Shown here one piece after another: positions 1 through 5,113 of a stretch of 8,229 bases of DNA. This DNA comes from Betaproteobacteria bacterium (GTDB taxonomy: Bacteria > Pseudomonadota > Gammaproteobacteria > Burkholderiales > Burkholderiaceae), in NCBI GenBank assembly GCA_015654605.1, contig JAATGO010000065.1, positions 1 through 8,229 on the forward strand, read 5' to 3'. The position numbers and the translations under genes are program-made. Positions within the stretch are counted from its first letter, which is position 1. Every line of letters starts with the position of its first letter. The notes beneath the pieces are model-generated. The model was given only the letters and a program-made list of their open reading frames with translations. It was not told where the DNA came from and did no database searches.

Positions 1-188
1 GTCAGACGTGCTGGCATGATCTTGCCATTTTCCTGAATGAAATCTTTGAGAGTATCAACATCTTTATAATCTACTTGTTCAACGCCTGCAGCAGTAAAGC
101 GGCAGAACTTTTTACGTTTGAACAAAGGATTTTGTTGCTGACGTTTTTGCTTCAACTTACTTTTATCGAATTTTTTACCGAATGCCAT
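1..188 (-). CDS. rpsR: 30S ribosomal protein S18 (partial, 3' end outside window)
   Basis: S18 is a small-subunit ribosomal protein that pairs with S6 on the platform of the 30S subunit. Reading from the ATG at 188, 62 codons are present before the window edge. The basic N-terminus ([18 protein letters not shown]) is followed by the characteristic [11 protein letters not shown] segment and then [13 protein letters not shown] and GKIMPARLT, all typical of bacterial S18. Only the last dozen or so residues are missing. A good Shine-Dalgarno (CAGGAGCC, 192-199) precedes the ATG. It follows priB by about 50 bases on the same strand and is clearly in its operon. In related bacteria rplI (L9) comes next, but that would lie outside the window. 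Confidence 0.97.
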   Translation of the reverse strand, partial: MAFGKKFDKSKLKQKRQQQNPLFKRKKFCRFTAAGVEQVDYKDVDTLKDFIQENGKIMPARL

Positions 189-238
189 TTTTGGCTCCTG
201 ATAGTTAAATTGGGGAAACACAGTTGGCGTTCATTCAC

Positions 239-532
239 TTACGCCACAGGTTCAAAATCAACAATATGAAATACGAGGCTTTTACTGTTGCGATTCTTTC
301 GTGCTAAAAATCCAGTGAAATGAAACGTGCCACCTAAAGCAGCCTGACTAAAACGACCTGAGATCTCACCCGCGGCAAGTGCTACGATGTCAAATCCAAC
401 CAGCCTTTTCATGCCTGCTTCCATTTGCTCCGATTCGTGGGTCAACCTTGCCGACACCATCGGGATGCCTGCTGGCGTATAACGTAAAACATCTCGCTCA
501 GCAATATTGGCTACAAACTGGAACTGATTCAC
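239..532 (-). CDS. priB: primosomal replication protein N (PriB)
   Basis: PriB is a small OB-fold single-stranded-DNA-binding protein that helps PriA reload the replicative helicase at stalled forks. The 97 residues match the family in length and pattern: MNQFQF start, LRYTPAGIPMVSARLTHESEQMEAG in the first half, GTFHFTGFLARKNRNSKSLVFHI near the end. Its place between rpsF and rpsR is the classic location in beta- and gammaproteobacteria. The start must be the GTG at 532, because no in-frame ATG lies upstream and the next in-frame Met would remove the first OB strand. The best Shine-Dalgarno-like AGGAG (538-534) is only one base from that GTG, which is unusually tight. Translation may therefore depend partly on coupling to rpsF, which stops 32 bases upstream. 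Confidence 0.95.
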   Translation of the reverse strand: MNQFQFVANIAERDVLRYTPAGIPMVSARLTHESEQMEAGMKRLVGFDIVALAAGEISGRFSQAALGGTFHFTGFLARKNRNSKSLVFHIVDFEPVA

Positions 533-564
533 ACTCCTGAATGCTTTTTCAGCACAATAGACAA

Positions 565-933
565 TTAAGCTGCTGGTGCTTCAGAGCGACTAGTTTTCGT
601 AGCCTCTTCTTTTTGCACAGCCTTCAAAATCGGAGAAGGAGCAGTTTCTGCCTTTTTCAGCTTCACAGTCAGATGACGCAACACAGCGTCGTTAAACTTA
701 AAGCCAGTTTCGATCTCAGCCAATGTTTCACCATCAACTTCAATATTCAGGCAAACATAATGTGCCTTGGCCAGCTTCTGGATTTGGTACGCCAATTGAC
801 GACGACCCCAATCCTCAACACGGTGCACCTTTCCGCCACGTGCAGTCACAATGCCTTTATAACGCTCAATCATGGCAGGCACTTGCTCGCTTTGGTCCGG
901 ATGGACGATAAATACAATTTCGTAATGACGCAT
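565..933 (-). CDS. rpsF: 30S ribosomal protein S6
   Basis: S6 is a small-subunit ribosomal protein that binds 16S rRNA together with S18. The 122-residue product begins [26 protein letters not shown] and contains the family hallmarks [23 protein letters not shown] and [14 protein letters not shown]. It ends in a charged, Ala/Pro-rich tail (about residues 98-122), as is common in betaproteobacteria. The open frame extends 26 codons further upstream, but the ATG at 933 is the right start: it gives the canonical N-terminus and has a good Shine-Dalgarno (AAAGGAGT, about 940-947). It is the first gene of the rpsF-priB-rpsR operon and diverges from lexA. Confidence 0.97.
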   Translation of the reverse strand: MRHYEIVFIVHPDQSEQVPAMIERYKGIVTARGGKVHRVEDWGRRQLAYQIQKLAKAHYVCLNIEVDGETLAEIETGFKFNDAVLRHLTVKLKKAETAPSPILKAVQKEEATKTSRSEAPAA

Positions 934-962
934 GTAAACTCCTTTTGGACGTTTTAAAATGG

Positions 963-990
963 CCCACCCTGGCGTCAAGACAGGTGTGGG
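963..990 (-). promoter_or_regulatory. hairpin in rpsF leader, possible S6:S18 control element
   Basis: The predicted leader between the promoter and rpsF contains an inverted repeat. The outer arms are CCCAC (963-967) with GTGGG (986-990). The inner arms are CCTG (968-971) with CAGG (981-984), leaving a one-base bulge and a 9-base loop. Many bacteria control this operon through an rpsF-leader RNA bound by the S6:S18 complex, and this hairpin is in the right place. I could not match the detailed conserved loop and bulge of that motif, so the assignment rests on position and structure only. Confidence 0.35.
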
Positions 991-1006
991 AAGAAGACGG
1001 CCGGCA

Positions 1007-1035
1007 ATCATATATCAAAAATGTATAAAACTCAA
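1007..1035 (-). promoter_or_regulatory. sigma70-type promoter of the rpsF-priB-rpsR operon
   Basis: On the minus strand TTGAGT (1035-1030) and TATGAT (1012-1007) are separated by exactly 17 bases. That is 4/6 and 5/6 matches to the -35 and -10 consensus. Transcription would begin near 1000 and give a leader of about 65 bases before the rpsF ATG. Confidence 0.6.
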
Positions 1036-1079
1036 GAAAAGCAAACCCTCCCCCTTTTGGGATATATCTCGCTGGCTCC

Positions 1080-1108
1080 TTGACAAAACAGAATGACTGT
1101 ATAAAAAT
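1080..1108 (+). promoter_or_regulatory. lexA promoter
   Basis: A perfect -35 hexamer TTGACA lies at 1080-1085. The -10 is less clear: the A/T-rich stretch 1100-1108 (TATAAAAAT) gives a 14-base spacer if TATAAA is used, or 16-17 bases to a poorer hexamer within it. LexA box 1 overlaps this -10 stretch, so a bound repressor would block RNA polymerase. The promoter sits between the divergent rpsF promoter and lexA. Confidence 0.55.
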
Positions 1109-1112
1109 ACAT
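1097..1112 (+). promoter_or_regulatory. LexA (SOS) box 1 upstream of lexA
   Basis: CTGTATAAAAATACAT fits the CTGT-N8-ACAG SOS box except for the last base. The A/T-rich centre and ATACA half-site resemble the gammaproteobacterial consensus. It overlaps the probable -10 of lexA, as expected for autorepression. Confidence 0.6.
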
Positions 1113-1113
1113 G

Positions 1114-1129
1114 CTGTTTATGCACACAG
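1114..1129 (+). promoter_or_regulatory. LexA (SOS) box 2 upstream of lexA
   Basis: CTGTTTATGCACACAG is an exact CTGT-N8-ACAG SOS box, and its palindrome extends by one further pair (G...C). It lies one base after box 1 and 25 bases before the lexA start, so the two operators are in tandem as in the lexA promoter of Escherichia coli. Their centre-to-centre distance is 17 bp. Confidence 0.8.
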
Positions 1130-1154
1130 CATAACATCATGAAAGCCACTCATC

Positions 1155-1796
1155 ATGCTCAAGCTCACCGCACGCCAGGAACAGATCCTCAATCTGATCA
1201 AAGATGCCATTGATAACACCGGATTCCCGCCAACACGGGCAGAAATTGCATCTGAACTGGGATTTCGCTCAGCTAATGCGGCTGAAGAGCATTTACAGGC
1301 ATTAGCGCGCAAAGGTGCCATTGATATTTCCCCTGGAACATCTCGTGGCATACGCTTACGTGAAACAGGCCTCAGTAACACCCGTCAAATGGCGTTACAC
1401 CATACCTCCCTGATGCAATTACCGCTCATTGGGCGTGTTGCAGCCGGCTCCCCTCTACTTGCACAAGAGCATATAGAGCATAGCTATAACGTCGACCCGG
1501 CCTTGTTTTCTGCCAAACCAGATTACCTCCTAAAGGTGCGTGGCATGTCGATGCGTGATGCAGGCATCCTTGATGGAGATTTGCTGGCTGTGAAAAAAAC
1601 GGATCAAGCACGTAATGGACAAATCGTAGTCGCCAGATTAGGCGATGATGTCACGGTAAAACGCTATAAAAAAACAGGAACACTGATTGAGTTGCTACCA
1701 GAAAATCCTGAGTTCAAAACAATTATTGTTTCTCCGGAGCAAGGAGAGTTTGCACTAGAAGGTTTGGCAGTTGGTTTATTACGCAGTTGGGCCTAG
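1155..1796 (+). CDS. lexA: LexA repressor / self-cleaving S24-family protease
   Basis: LexA represses the SOS DNA-damage regulon and cleaves itself when stimulated by RecA-ssDNA filaments. The 213-residue protein has the N-terminal winged-helix DNA-binding domain (residues 1-70, with [16 protein letters not shown] and [15 protein letters not shown]). The cleavage site is Ala97-Gly98 in RVAAGSP. The catalytic Ser132 lies in VRGMSMRD and the catalytic Lys169 in [10 protein letters not shown], so all key residues for autoproteolysis are present. It is about ten residues longer than E. coli LexA, with the extra length in the linker. The ATG at 1155 gives the canonical MxKLTxRQ start, although its Shine-Dalgarno is weak. 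Two LexA boxes upstream indicate autoregulation. Confidence 0.98.
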   Translation: MLKLTARQEQILNLIKDAIDNTGFPPTRAEIASELGFRSANAAEEHLQALARKGAIDISPGTSRGIRLRETGLSNTRQMALHHTSLMQLPLIGRVAAGSPLLAQEHIEHSYNVDPALFSAKPDYLLKVRGMSMRDAGILDGDLLAVKKTDQARNGQIVVARLGDDVTVKRYKKTGTLIELLPENPEFKTIIVSPEQGEFALEGLAVGLLRSWA

Positions 1797-2276
1797 GATT
1801 AGCATAGCGCGTGGACAATGCAGACTCATCACCCCCGCTACTGACAGTCATACCCGTGACTGATATATACCGCATACACTCACCAAAACATATTTGGCCG
1901 TCTTTGCATCTTGAGTTCCATCTCAGTCGAACAGGCTATTCCCTCCGAACAACAAGCGCGCCTCACGTTGCATATATGAATGACATCATATGCATTCCTG
2001 AAATAATGGACTCATGCATTACCTTTCAGCAGCCCCCCCTGCTCATGCATCATCGCCCATCAAAAGCCCTGTTATCAGCCAATAACACTGCAAAATAACC
2101 GTTCTTGAAGAAGAATTTCGCTTCCATTTGTGCAAAATACAAAATGGAACTGTCCTGCATTCTTGGTGACCAATCAGTTATTTACAATGGCTATTTCCCA
2201 TTTTGCGACGACCGTGAAAACCCCAACCATCTCCTCTACCATAAAATCTACAGACATCCAATCAATGACCTCACAC
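1797..2276. other. 480-base stretch without a recognisable gene
   Basis: Between lexA and fliO I find no gene I can support. A 95-codon frame starting with GTG at 1811 is open to 2098, but its product resembles nothing I know and has no convincing ribosome-binding site. The SOS companion genes that follow lexA in some relatives (imuA/imuB, sulA-like) are not recognisable. Two small inverted repeats occur: CAGTCA-N6-TGACTG (1845-1862) and TGCATAT-N12-ATATGCA (1969-1994). Neither is followed by a T-run, so they are not obvious terminators. Confidence 0.5.
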
Positions 2277-2783
2277 ATGATCCGTACCATCATTGACAAC
2301 TTCGTCCACCGTTATTTGTGGCGTTGCTGCGCTATTGCCCTTCTCGCTTGTAGCACTTCTAACGTAATAGCCGCCGAATCTGCATCGACCACAACACAAT
2401 CCGTTCAGGCCGTATCGTCCCTACCTGCTGGTGCCAATACATCCACCATGCTGGTAGTACTAGTCATTGCTCTTGTATTCATTTCAGGTATCATTTGGCT
2501 ACTTAAAAAATCTGGGCTCAGTAACAATTTTCATGGGAATGCTGTCGCTAAAATCATTGGCGGTGTTAATGTTGGCACACGCGAGCTCGTGATGATCATT
2601 GAAATCGCAGATCAGTGGATTGTTATTGGCGTAACGCCAGGGCGCATTAATACCCTTGCCACTATGCCCAAACAGGAGTATCCCACAAATGCAACGCCTG
2701 CTGCTGCACCAAATTTTTCTGCTTGGCTTAAGCAAACTGTCGATAAACGCAACGATCAAGACAAGCATAACCACCAAAGTTGA
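2277..2783 (+). CDS. fliO: flagellar biosynthesis protein FliO-like
   Basis: FliO is a small bitopic membrane protein that helps assemble the FliP ring of the flagellar type III export gate. The 168-residue product from the ATG at 2277 has a hydrophobic N-terminal segment (about 17-32, possible signal peptide or first helix). A short Ser/Thr/Ala-rich linker leads to a transmembrane helix (about 58-76, LVVLVIALVFISGIIWLL). The hallmark FliO cytoplasmic domain follows (about 90-131: IIGGVNVGTRELVMIIEIADQWIVIGVTPGRINTLATMP). The C-terminus is polar. The frame stays open upstream to 2130, but those residues look non-coding, so 2277 or 2265 is preferred; neither has a clear Shine-Dalgarno. Unusually, no fliN precedes it and no fliP follows it. 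MopB-like export proteins of type III secretion are a less likely alternative. Confidence 0.82.
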   Translation: MIRTIIDNFVHRYLWRCCAIALLACSTSNVIAAESASTTTQSVQAVSSLPAGANTSTMLVVLVIALVFISGIIWLLKKSGLSNNFHGNAVAKIIGGVNVGTRELVMIIEIADQWIVIGVTPGRINTLATMPKQEYPTNATPAAAPNFSAWLKQTVDKRNDQDKHNHQS

Positions 2784-2927
2784 ATACTTCCACCATGTCA
2801 CATTTATCATGACGATATTTTCCCGGGGCGTAACAACAGTACTCAGTACGACTCATCGTATGTATTATGAGACGACTACAGAACCCCATACCGGTTCAGG
2901 CATAGATAAAAAGAGCGTATCGAGAGG

Positions 2928-3104
2928 ATGGGTAAAACTAGGAGTTTCCTTGAGCATACCACCGAAAAACAGAACGCCAACTACGTACGAAATAAAATTG
3001 GCAAGCTAGACAAGTCTGTTTCTGCAGCACTGCCGGAGTGGATGGCGAAAACACTTTGCTTTTCATCATCAGAAATGGAAAACCTTGATAAATCAAGATA
3101 TTAG
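2928..3104 (+). CDS. possible small hypothetical protein, 58 aa
   Basis: An ATG at 2928 opens a 58-codon frame ending with TAG at 3104. It is preceded by GAGAGG, which directly abuts the ATG and is therefore too close for a good ribosome-binding site. The product begins MGKTRSFLEHTTEKQNANYV and contains KLDKSVSAALPEWMAK, a soluble, charged and plausibly helical sequence with a mixed but protein-like composition. I do not recognise a family. It ends two bases before the tRNA-Cys CCA end on the opposite strand and overlaps the possible tRNA terminator. It could be the tail of a decayed gene or chance; I favour neither. Confidence 0.2.
   Translation: MGKTRSFLEHTTEKQNANYVRNKIGKLDKSVSAALPEWMAKTLCFSSSEMENLDKSRY
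3084..3097 (-). terminator. weak terminator downstream of tRNA-Cys
   Basis: On the minus strand CTTGA-TTTA-TCAAG forms a 5-bp stem with a tetraloop, followed by GGTTTTCC. It lies 9 bases after the CCA end of the tRNA. The stem and T-run are short, so it is only a candidate end for the tRNA transcript. Confidence 0.3.
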
Positions 3105-3105
3105 A

Positions 3106-3179
3106 TGGAGGCGGGGGTCGGGATCGAACCGGCGTCTACGGCTTTGCAGGCCGCTGCATAACCACTTTGCTACCCCGCC
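3106..3179 (-). tRNA. tRNA-Cys (anticodon GCA)
   Basis: The minus strand from 3179 folds as a cloverleaf. The acceptor arm is GGCGGGG (3179-3173) paired with CCCCGCC (3116-3110). The D-arm begins TAGCAAAGTGGTTATGC, and the anticodon loop CTGCAAA has GCA at 3147-3145. The T-arm contains GGTTCGATCC. The discriminator is U (3109), as is normal for tRNA-Cys, and the CCA end is encoded (3108-3106). A possible -10 (TATAGT, 3195-3190) lies just upstream on the same strand. Confidence 0.97.
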
Positions 3180-3277
3180 TGTGGTACTCACTATAAATAC
3201 GTCTAGGCTGTGGGAAATTACCGCCAAATTAACAATAATGTCACCTAAACCCAAATTCACTGCCCGCTCTTTGCCAT

Positions 3278-3301
3278 AAAAAAAGAAGCTCTACAAGCTT
3301 C
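3278..3301 (-). terminator. intrinsic terminator of the predicted small RNA
   Basis: On the minus strand GAAGCT-TGTAG-AGCTTC makes a perfect 6-bp stem with a 5-base loop, directly followed by seven T. A G-U pair can extend the stem base. No protein gene on this strand ends nearby: mipA stops about 345 bases earlier. It therefore most likely ends the short transcript that starts near 3354. Confidence 0.75.
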
Positions 3302-3354
3302 CTTTAGTATTCTATATGCATCGACTGACAGTTCGCTCTTCCCCTTAGGGAAGG
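3278..3354 (-). ncRNA. predicted small RNA of about 77 nt
   Basis: A near-consensus promoter (3388-3360) and a strong intrinsic terminator (3301-3278) enclose a stretch with no useful reading frame, so a short stable RNA is the simplest reading. Starting near 3354, the RNA would have a 5' hairpin with arms CTTCCC (3353-3348) and GGGAAG (3343-3338) around a tetraloop. An unpaired A/T-rich middle (about 3337-3303) and the terminator hairpin with its U-tail follow. That layout resembles Hfq-dependent trans-acting small RNAs, with the middle as a possible pairing region. I do not recognise a known family. The RNA is antisense to the leader of the small plus-strand frame at 3363. Confidence 0.5.
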
Positions 3355-3359
3355 AACGC

Positions 3360-3388
3360 ATTATGGGCTGGTTCACCATTGTTGTCAA
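3360..3388 (-). promoter_or_regulatory. near-consensus sigma70 promoter, minus strand
   Basis: TTGACA (3388-3383), a 17-base spacer and CATAAT (3365-3360) give 11 of 12 consensus matches at the ideal spacing. It is the best promoter in the window. It points away from mipA toward the terminator at 3301-3278 and no protein gene lies between. The predicted start is near 3354. Confidence 0.75.
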
Positions 3389-3452
3389 GAATTGCTCCCG
3401 GCCTGCGACAACACTACAAGCGCCACCTCTCTTGCGGCGCTCGTTTTTTTAA
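3363..3452 (+). CDS. doubtful 29-aa frame with sequestered ribosome-binding site
   Basis: An ATG at 3363 opens 29 codons (MGWFTIVVKNCSRP at the N-terminus, RRSFF at the C-terminus). A Shine-Dalgarno AAGGA (3351-3355) lies at an ideal 7-base spacing. In a plus-strand transcript that site would be buried in a stem: GTTC/GAAC (3331-3334 with 3354-3357) plus CTTCCC/GGGAAG (3338-3343 with 3348-3353). The intrinsic terminator at 3419-3450 lies inside the frame and the stop codon spans the end of its T-run, so many transcripts would lack the stop. I recognise no family. It could be a small regulated peptide or simply chance in a structured RNA locus. I see no convincing plus-strand promoter. Confidence 0.2.
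   Translation: MGWFTIVVKNCSRPATTLQAPPLLRRSFF
3419..3450 (+). terminator. intrinsic terminator, plus strand
   Basis: AGCGCC (3419-3424) pairs with GGCGCT (3436-3441) around an 11-base loop, followed by CG and seven T (3444-3450). The opposite strand has no T-run, so it works only for plus-strand transcription. No recognised plus-strand gene ends here, which implies an unannotated plus-strand RNA. An imperfect hairpin, GTTGTC (3381-3386) with GACAAC (3407-3412), lies just upstream. Confidence 0.65.
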
Positions 3453-3645
3453 CAAATGAATCATGCGCGTGAGATCAAGGAAGCACAACTATCAGTAGCA
3501 GAGAAATCACAATCTTTCCATACCTCTACGTCAGTATGCCCCTATCAAAGCCATGCTCAGCACGAGGAAACTGCATCAGCATTCTCCATAAGCCTCCAGA
3601 CAAGTATCCTACGCATTCTCAATGTTGATTTGCCAATGCCATTTA
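3453..3645. other. rest of the tRNA-mipA gap, nothing seen
   Basis: I see no recognisable gene here and no intrinsic terminator for mipA on the minus strand. A plus-strand frame from 3456 to 3674 runs into the 3' end of mipA and has no ribosome-binding site or recognisable product. With 3180-3277, also featureless apart from a possible tRNA promoter, this completes the gap around the small-RNA locus. Confidence 0.5.
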
Positions 3646-4443
3646 TTAGAATTTGTGCAAATAGCTCACTGTAACTCGCAACGAGGACGAACTATCAACA
3701 ATGGGGCTATCTTTTATATTAGATCCACGCAAAATTTCACTTAGATCAAACACCACCAATTGATTCGGCGTTAATACATAATCCGTACGCAACCCAATCT
3801 CGATATTACTCGTTGCTTTGCCAATATAACTCGGACGATCAGGAGTAGCCTCACTCTCTTTCACCCCAAAATAATTATTGACGTATTTGTCATTCATCCA
3901 AATAGAACTGGCATGTGGCGTCAGTTTAAATCGATCACCTACGACAAACGCATGTTCGATGCCCAACTTCACCGTAGTGCCCCTCGTATTACCAGCAGTT
4001 AACCATTCTAACGATGTTTTCACGAAAGGGTTATCCCATGTTGCAGTGGCTCCCCACCACAATCCCCCTTTACGCTTGTCCATACCTTGTAGAAATGATG
4101 AGTCACTCGCCTTGTAACCTGGATCATCATATTTCGCGCGTAAGGTAAAACCAACTCCACCATACTTCGGAGACTTCACATCCAAAGTCGTGCCAAAAAA
4201 ATGGATATAGCGATTCTCATACAAAATCAGTGGAAGCACTGAATTATCTCTACCAGCGCCGCGGTAAGGACTATTCTCTGTTTGGACACCCAGTCCCACC
4301 CCCAACTGGTTGCTCTCAACCGAATGAGGCTGCTCTAATGCCACCGATGAAACTTGTCCGTGCGCCAGTCCACTCGTGATACTAAGTCCAGCGCTGAGAA
4401 TACTAAGTATAACAGTACGGTAAGAAAATTTAAGTTGATACAT
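3646..4443 (-). CDS. mipA: MipA/OmpV family outer-membrane protein
   Basis: MipA/OmpV proteins are outer-membrane beta-barrels; E. coli MipA links murein-synthesising and -degrading enzymes, and relatives respond to envelope stress. The 265-residue product begins with a signal peptide (about 1-30, hydrophobic core VILSILSAGLSITSGLA). The family pattern follows: LGVGLGVQTENSPYRGAG (48-64), VLPLILYENRYIHFFG (69-84), YGGVGFTLRAKYDD, GLWWGATATW, and VNNYFGVKESEA (188-199). Alternating barrel strands end in VTVSYLHKF with the terminal Phe typical of barrel export. The frame is open to 4503, but the ATG at 4443 has GGGG at five bases and places the signal peptide correctly. It diverges from a two-component system and shares a duplicated upstream element with it, so it is probably a target of that system. 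Confidence 0.92.
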   Translation of the reverse strand: MYQLKFSYRTVILSILSAGLSITSGLAHGQVSSVALEQPHSVESNQLGVGLGVQTENSPYRGAGRDNSVLPLILYENRYIHFFGTTLDVKSPKYGGVGFTLRAKYDDPGYKASDSSFLQGMDKRKGGLWWGATATWDNPFVKTSLEWLTAGNTRGTTVKLGIEHAFVVGDRFKLTPHASSIWMNDKYVNNYFGVKESEATPDRPSYIGKATSNIEIGLRTDYVLTPNQLVVFDLSEILRGSNIKDSPIVDSSSSLRVTVSYLHKF

Positions 4444-4460
4444 ATCATCCCCGGAAATAA

Positions 4461-4474
4461 TGCACAGTTGTGCA
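4461..4474. repeat. palindrome TGCACAGTTGTGCA in the mipA leader
   Basis: Six-base arms TGCACA and TGTGCA flank GT, 18 bases upstream of the mipA ATG. In the mRNA the 2-base loop is too tight for the full stem, so a protein-binding site is as likely as a hairpin. Confidence 0.35.
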
Positions 4475-4508
4475 ATGAAGCTTTCGATGCTGAGAAGTAT
4501 CAACCTTA

Positions 4509-4530
4509 AATTATTACTACTTACTTACTC
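4509..4530 (-). promoter_or_regulatory. copy 1 of duplicated element, mipA side (candidate response-regulator operator)
   Basis: Read in the direction of mipA transcription, this is GAGTAAGTAAGTAGTAATAA plus TT, 66 bases upstream of the ATG. It contains tandem GTAA units with 4-base phasing and ends in TAATAAT, which could serve as a -10 element. No good -35 is present, consistent with an activator-dependent promoter. An identical copy in the same orientation relative to transcription lies at 4873-4894 before the response regulator. Confidence 0.55.
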
Positions 4531-4644
4531 GCGCTTCCCTCATTTCCAATAACGCTGAAAATGAACATGTGTCGATCGCCATCTTGCCACTGAGCATTTC
4601 TAAATGCGCCATTATTTCCCATAAGGAATAAAATTGCAATAGCA

Positions 4645-4665
4645 ACATATCACATCATGATATGT
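4645..4665. promoter_or_regulatory. palindromic operator A, ATATCA-N5-TGATAT
   Basis: ACATATCA-CATCA-TGATATGT is a perfect inverted repeat with 8-bp arms. Its inner 17 bp (4647-4663) share both 6-base arms and the 5-base spacing with the palindrome directly upstream of the marR-family gene (7599-7615). MarR-family dimers typically bind such palindromes. It lies between mipA and the response-regulator gene and may influence either. Confidence 0.5.
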
Positions 4666-4799
4666 CACACTTTCCGCTTACCTTGCATCTTCCCCAATAC
4701 CACACTACACTTTGAACGCTATGACTTCGCTCCCGCTTCCGAGCATGCCCGCGTGGTAAAACAAAGTGACATGCCACATCAGACAGAATGACGGATTTA

Positions 4800-4816
4800 A
4801 TTTTCTTGAAGAAAAT
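4800..4816. repeat. 17-bp perfect palindrome
   Basis: ATTTTCTT-G-AAGAAAAT has 8-bp arms around one central base. It sits inside a wider imperfect repeat, ATGACG (4788-4793) with CGTCAT (4818-4823). With no T-run or GC-rich stem it is not a terminator; a protein-binding site or cruciform is possible. Confidence 0.4.
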
Positions 4817-4872
4817 ACGTCATCATATCTGTTGAATACCGCTAACAACGCTGAGCGCTGTGAAAATAGTAT

Positions 4873-4894
4873 GAGTAAGTAAGTAGTAATAATT
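4873..4894 (+). promoter_or_regulatory. copy 2 of duplicated element, response-regulator side
   Basis: GAGTAAGTAAGTAGTAATAA plus TT is an exact inverted copy of 4509-4530. It faces the two-component operon just as copy 1 faces mipA. If the terminal TAATAA acts as a -10, transcription begins near 4899 and the leader before the response-regulator ATG is about 215 bases long. Confidence 0.55.
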
Positions 4895-5000
4895 CATGAG
4901 GGAACATACATTGTTGCTGGTGTTGTTAATTAAGTTTCTCCATTGGCATAAAAATGACTCGTTTAAAAATGATGTCCTTACAACGGAGTGCATTGTCTAT

Positions 5001-5018
5001 TTTGGTAAGTTTGGTAAA
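5001..5018 (+). repeat. tandem 9-bp direct repeat TTTGGTAAG/TTTGGTAAA
   Basis: Two adjacent copies of TTTGGTAA with a 9-base period lie in the leader of the response-regulator gene. OmpR-family regulators bind direct repeats with a period near one helical turn, so this could be an extra site, but two short A/T-rich copies may be chance. Confidence 0.25.
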
Positions 5019-5113
5019 AAAAGATTCCTAACGATAACGACCCAACATCATGCCAATCATCTATCTCATCATCAACAATGAATCAAACTATCTATATCCC
5101 TCATGAGCGGACG

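Larger units (their letters stand above)
2784..3105. other. intergenic stretch with one doubtful small frame
   Basis: Nothing recognisable lies between fliO and the tRNA gene. In particular fliP, the expected downstream neighbour of fliO, is absent in all frames I read. A 58-codon frame at 2928-3104 is noted separately. There is no clear intrinsic terminator directly after fliO. Confidence 0.5.
4531..4872. other. central part of the mipA/two-component intergenic region
   Basis: This long stretch between the two copies of the duplicated element has no recognisable gene. It holds the MarR-type palindrome (4645-4665) and a 17-bp palindrome at 4800-4816. A 44-codon frame (4657-4791, MICHTFRLPCIFPN...) begins inside the MarR-type palindrome and has no ribosome-binding site, so I do not call it a gene. 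Confidence 0.5.

Noticed and set aside
541..957. Plus-strand frame opposite rpsF
   Set aside because: Antisense shadow of a clearly coding ribosomal protein gene.
1845..1862. CAGTCA-N6-TGACTG as a terminator for lexA
   Set aside because: Six-base stem with modest GC and no following T-run; too weak to call.
1811..2098. 95-codon frame after lexA, starting with GTG
   Set aside because: No family resemblance, poor ribosome-binding site and low-complexity residue pattern; it does not look like imuA, sulA or any other SOS companion.
3106..3179. tRNA-Cys as an integration site for a genomic island
   Set aside because: I found no second copy of the tRNA 3' end and no integrase gene in the window.
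3456..3674. 72-codon plus-strand frame between the small-RNA locus and mipA
   Set aside because: No ribosome-binding site, starts just after a terminator, runs into the 3' end of mipA on the other strand and has no recognisable product.
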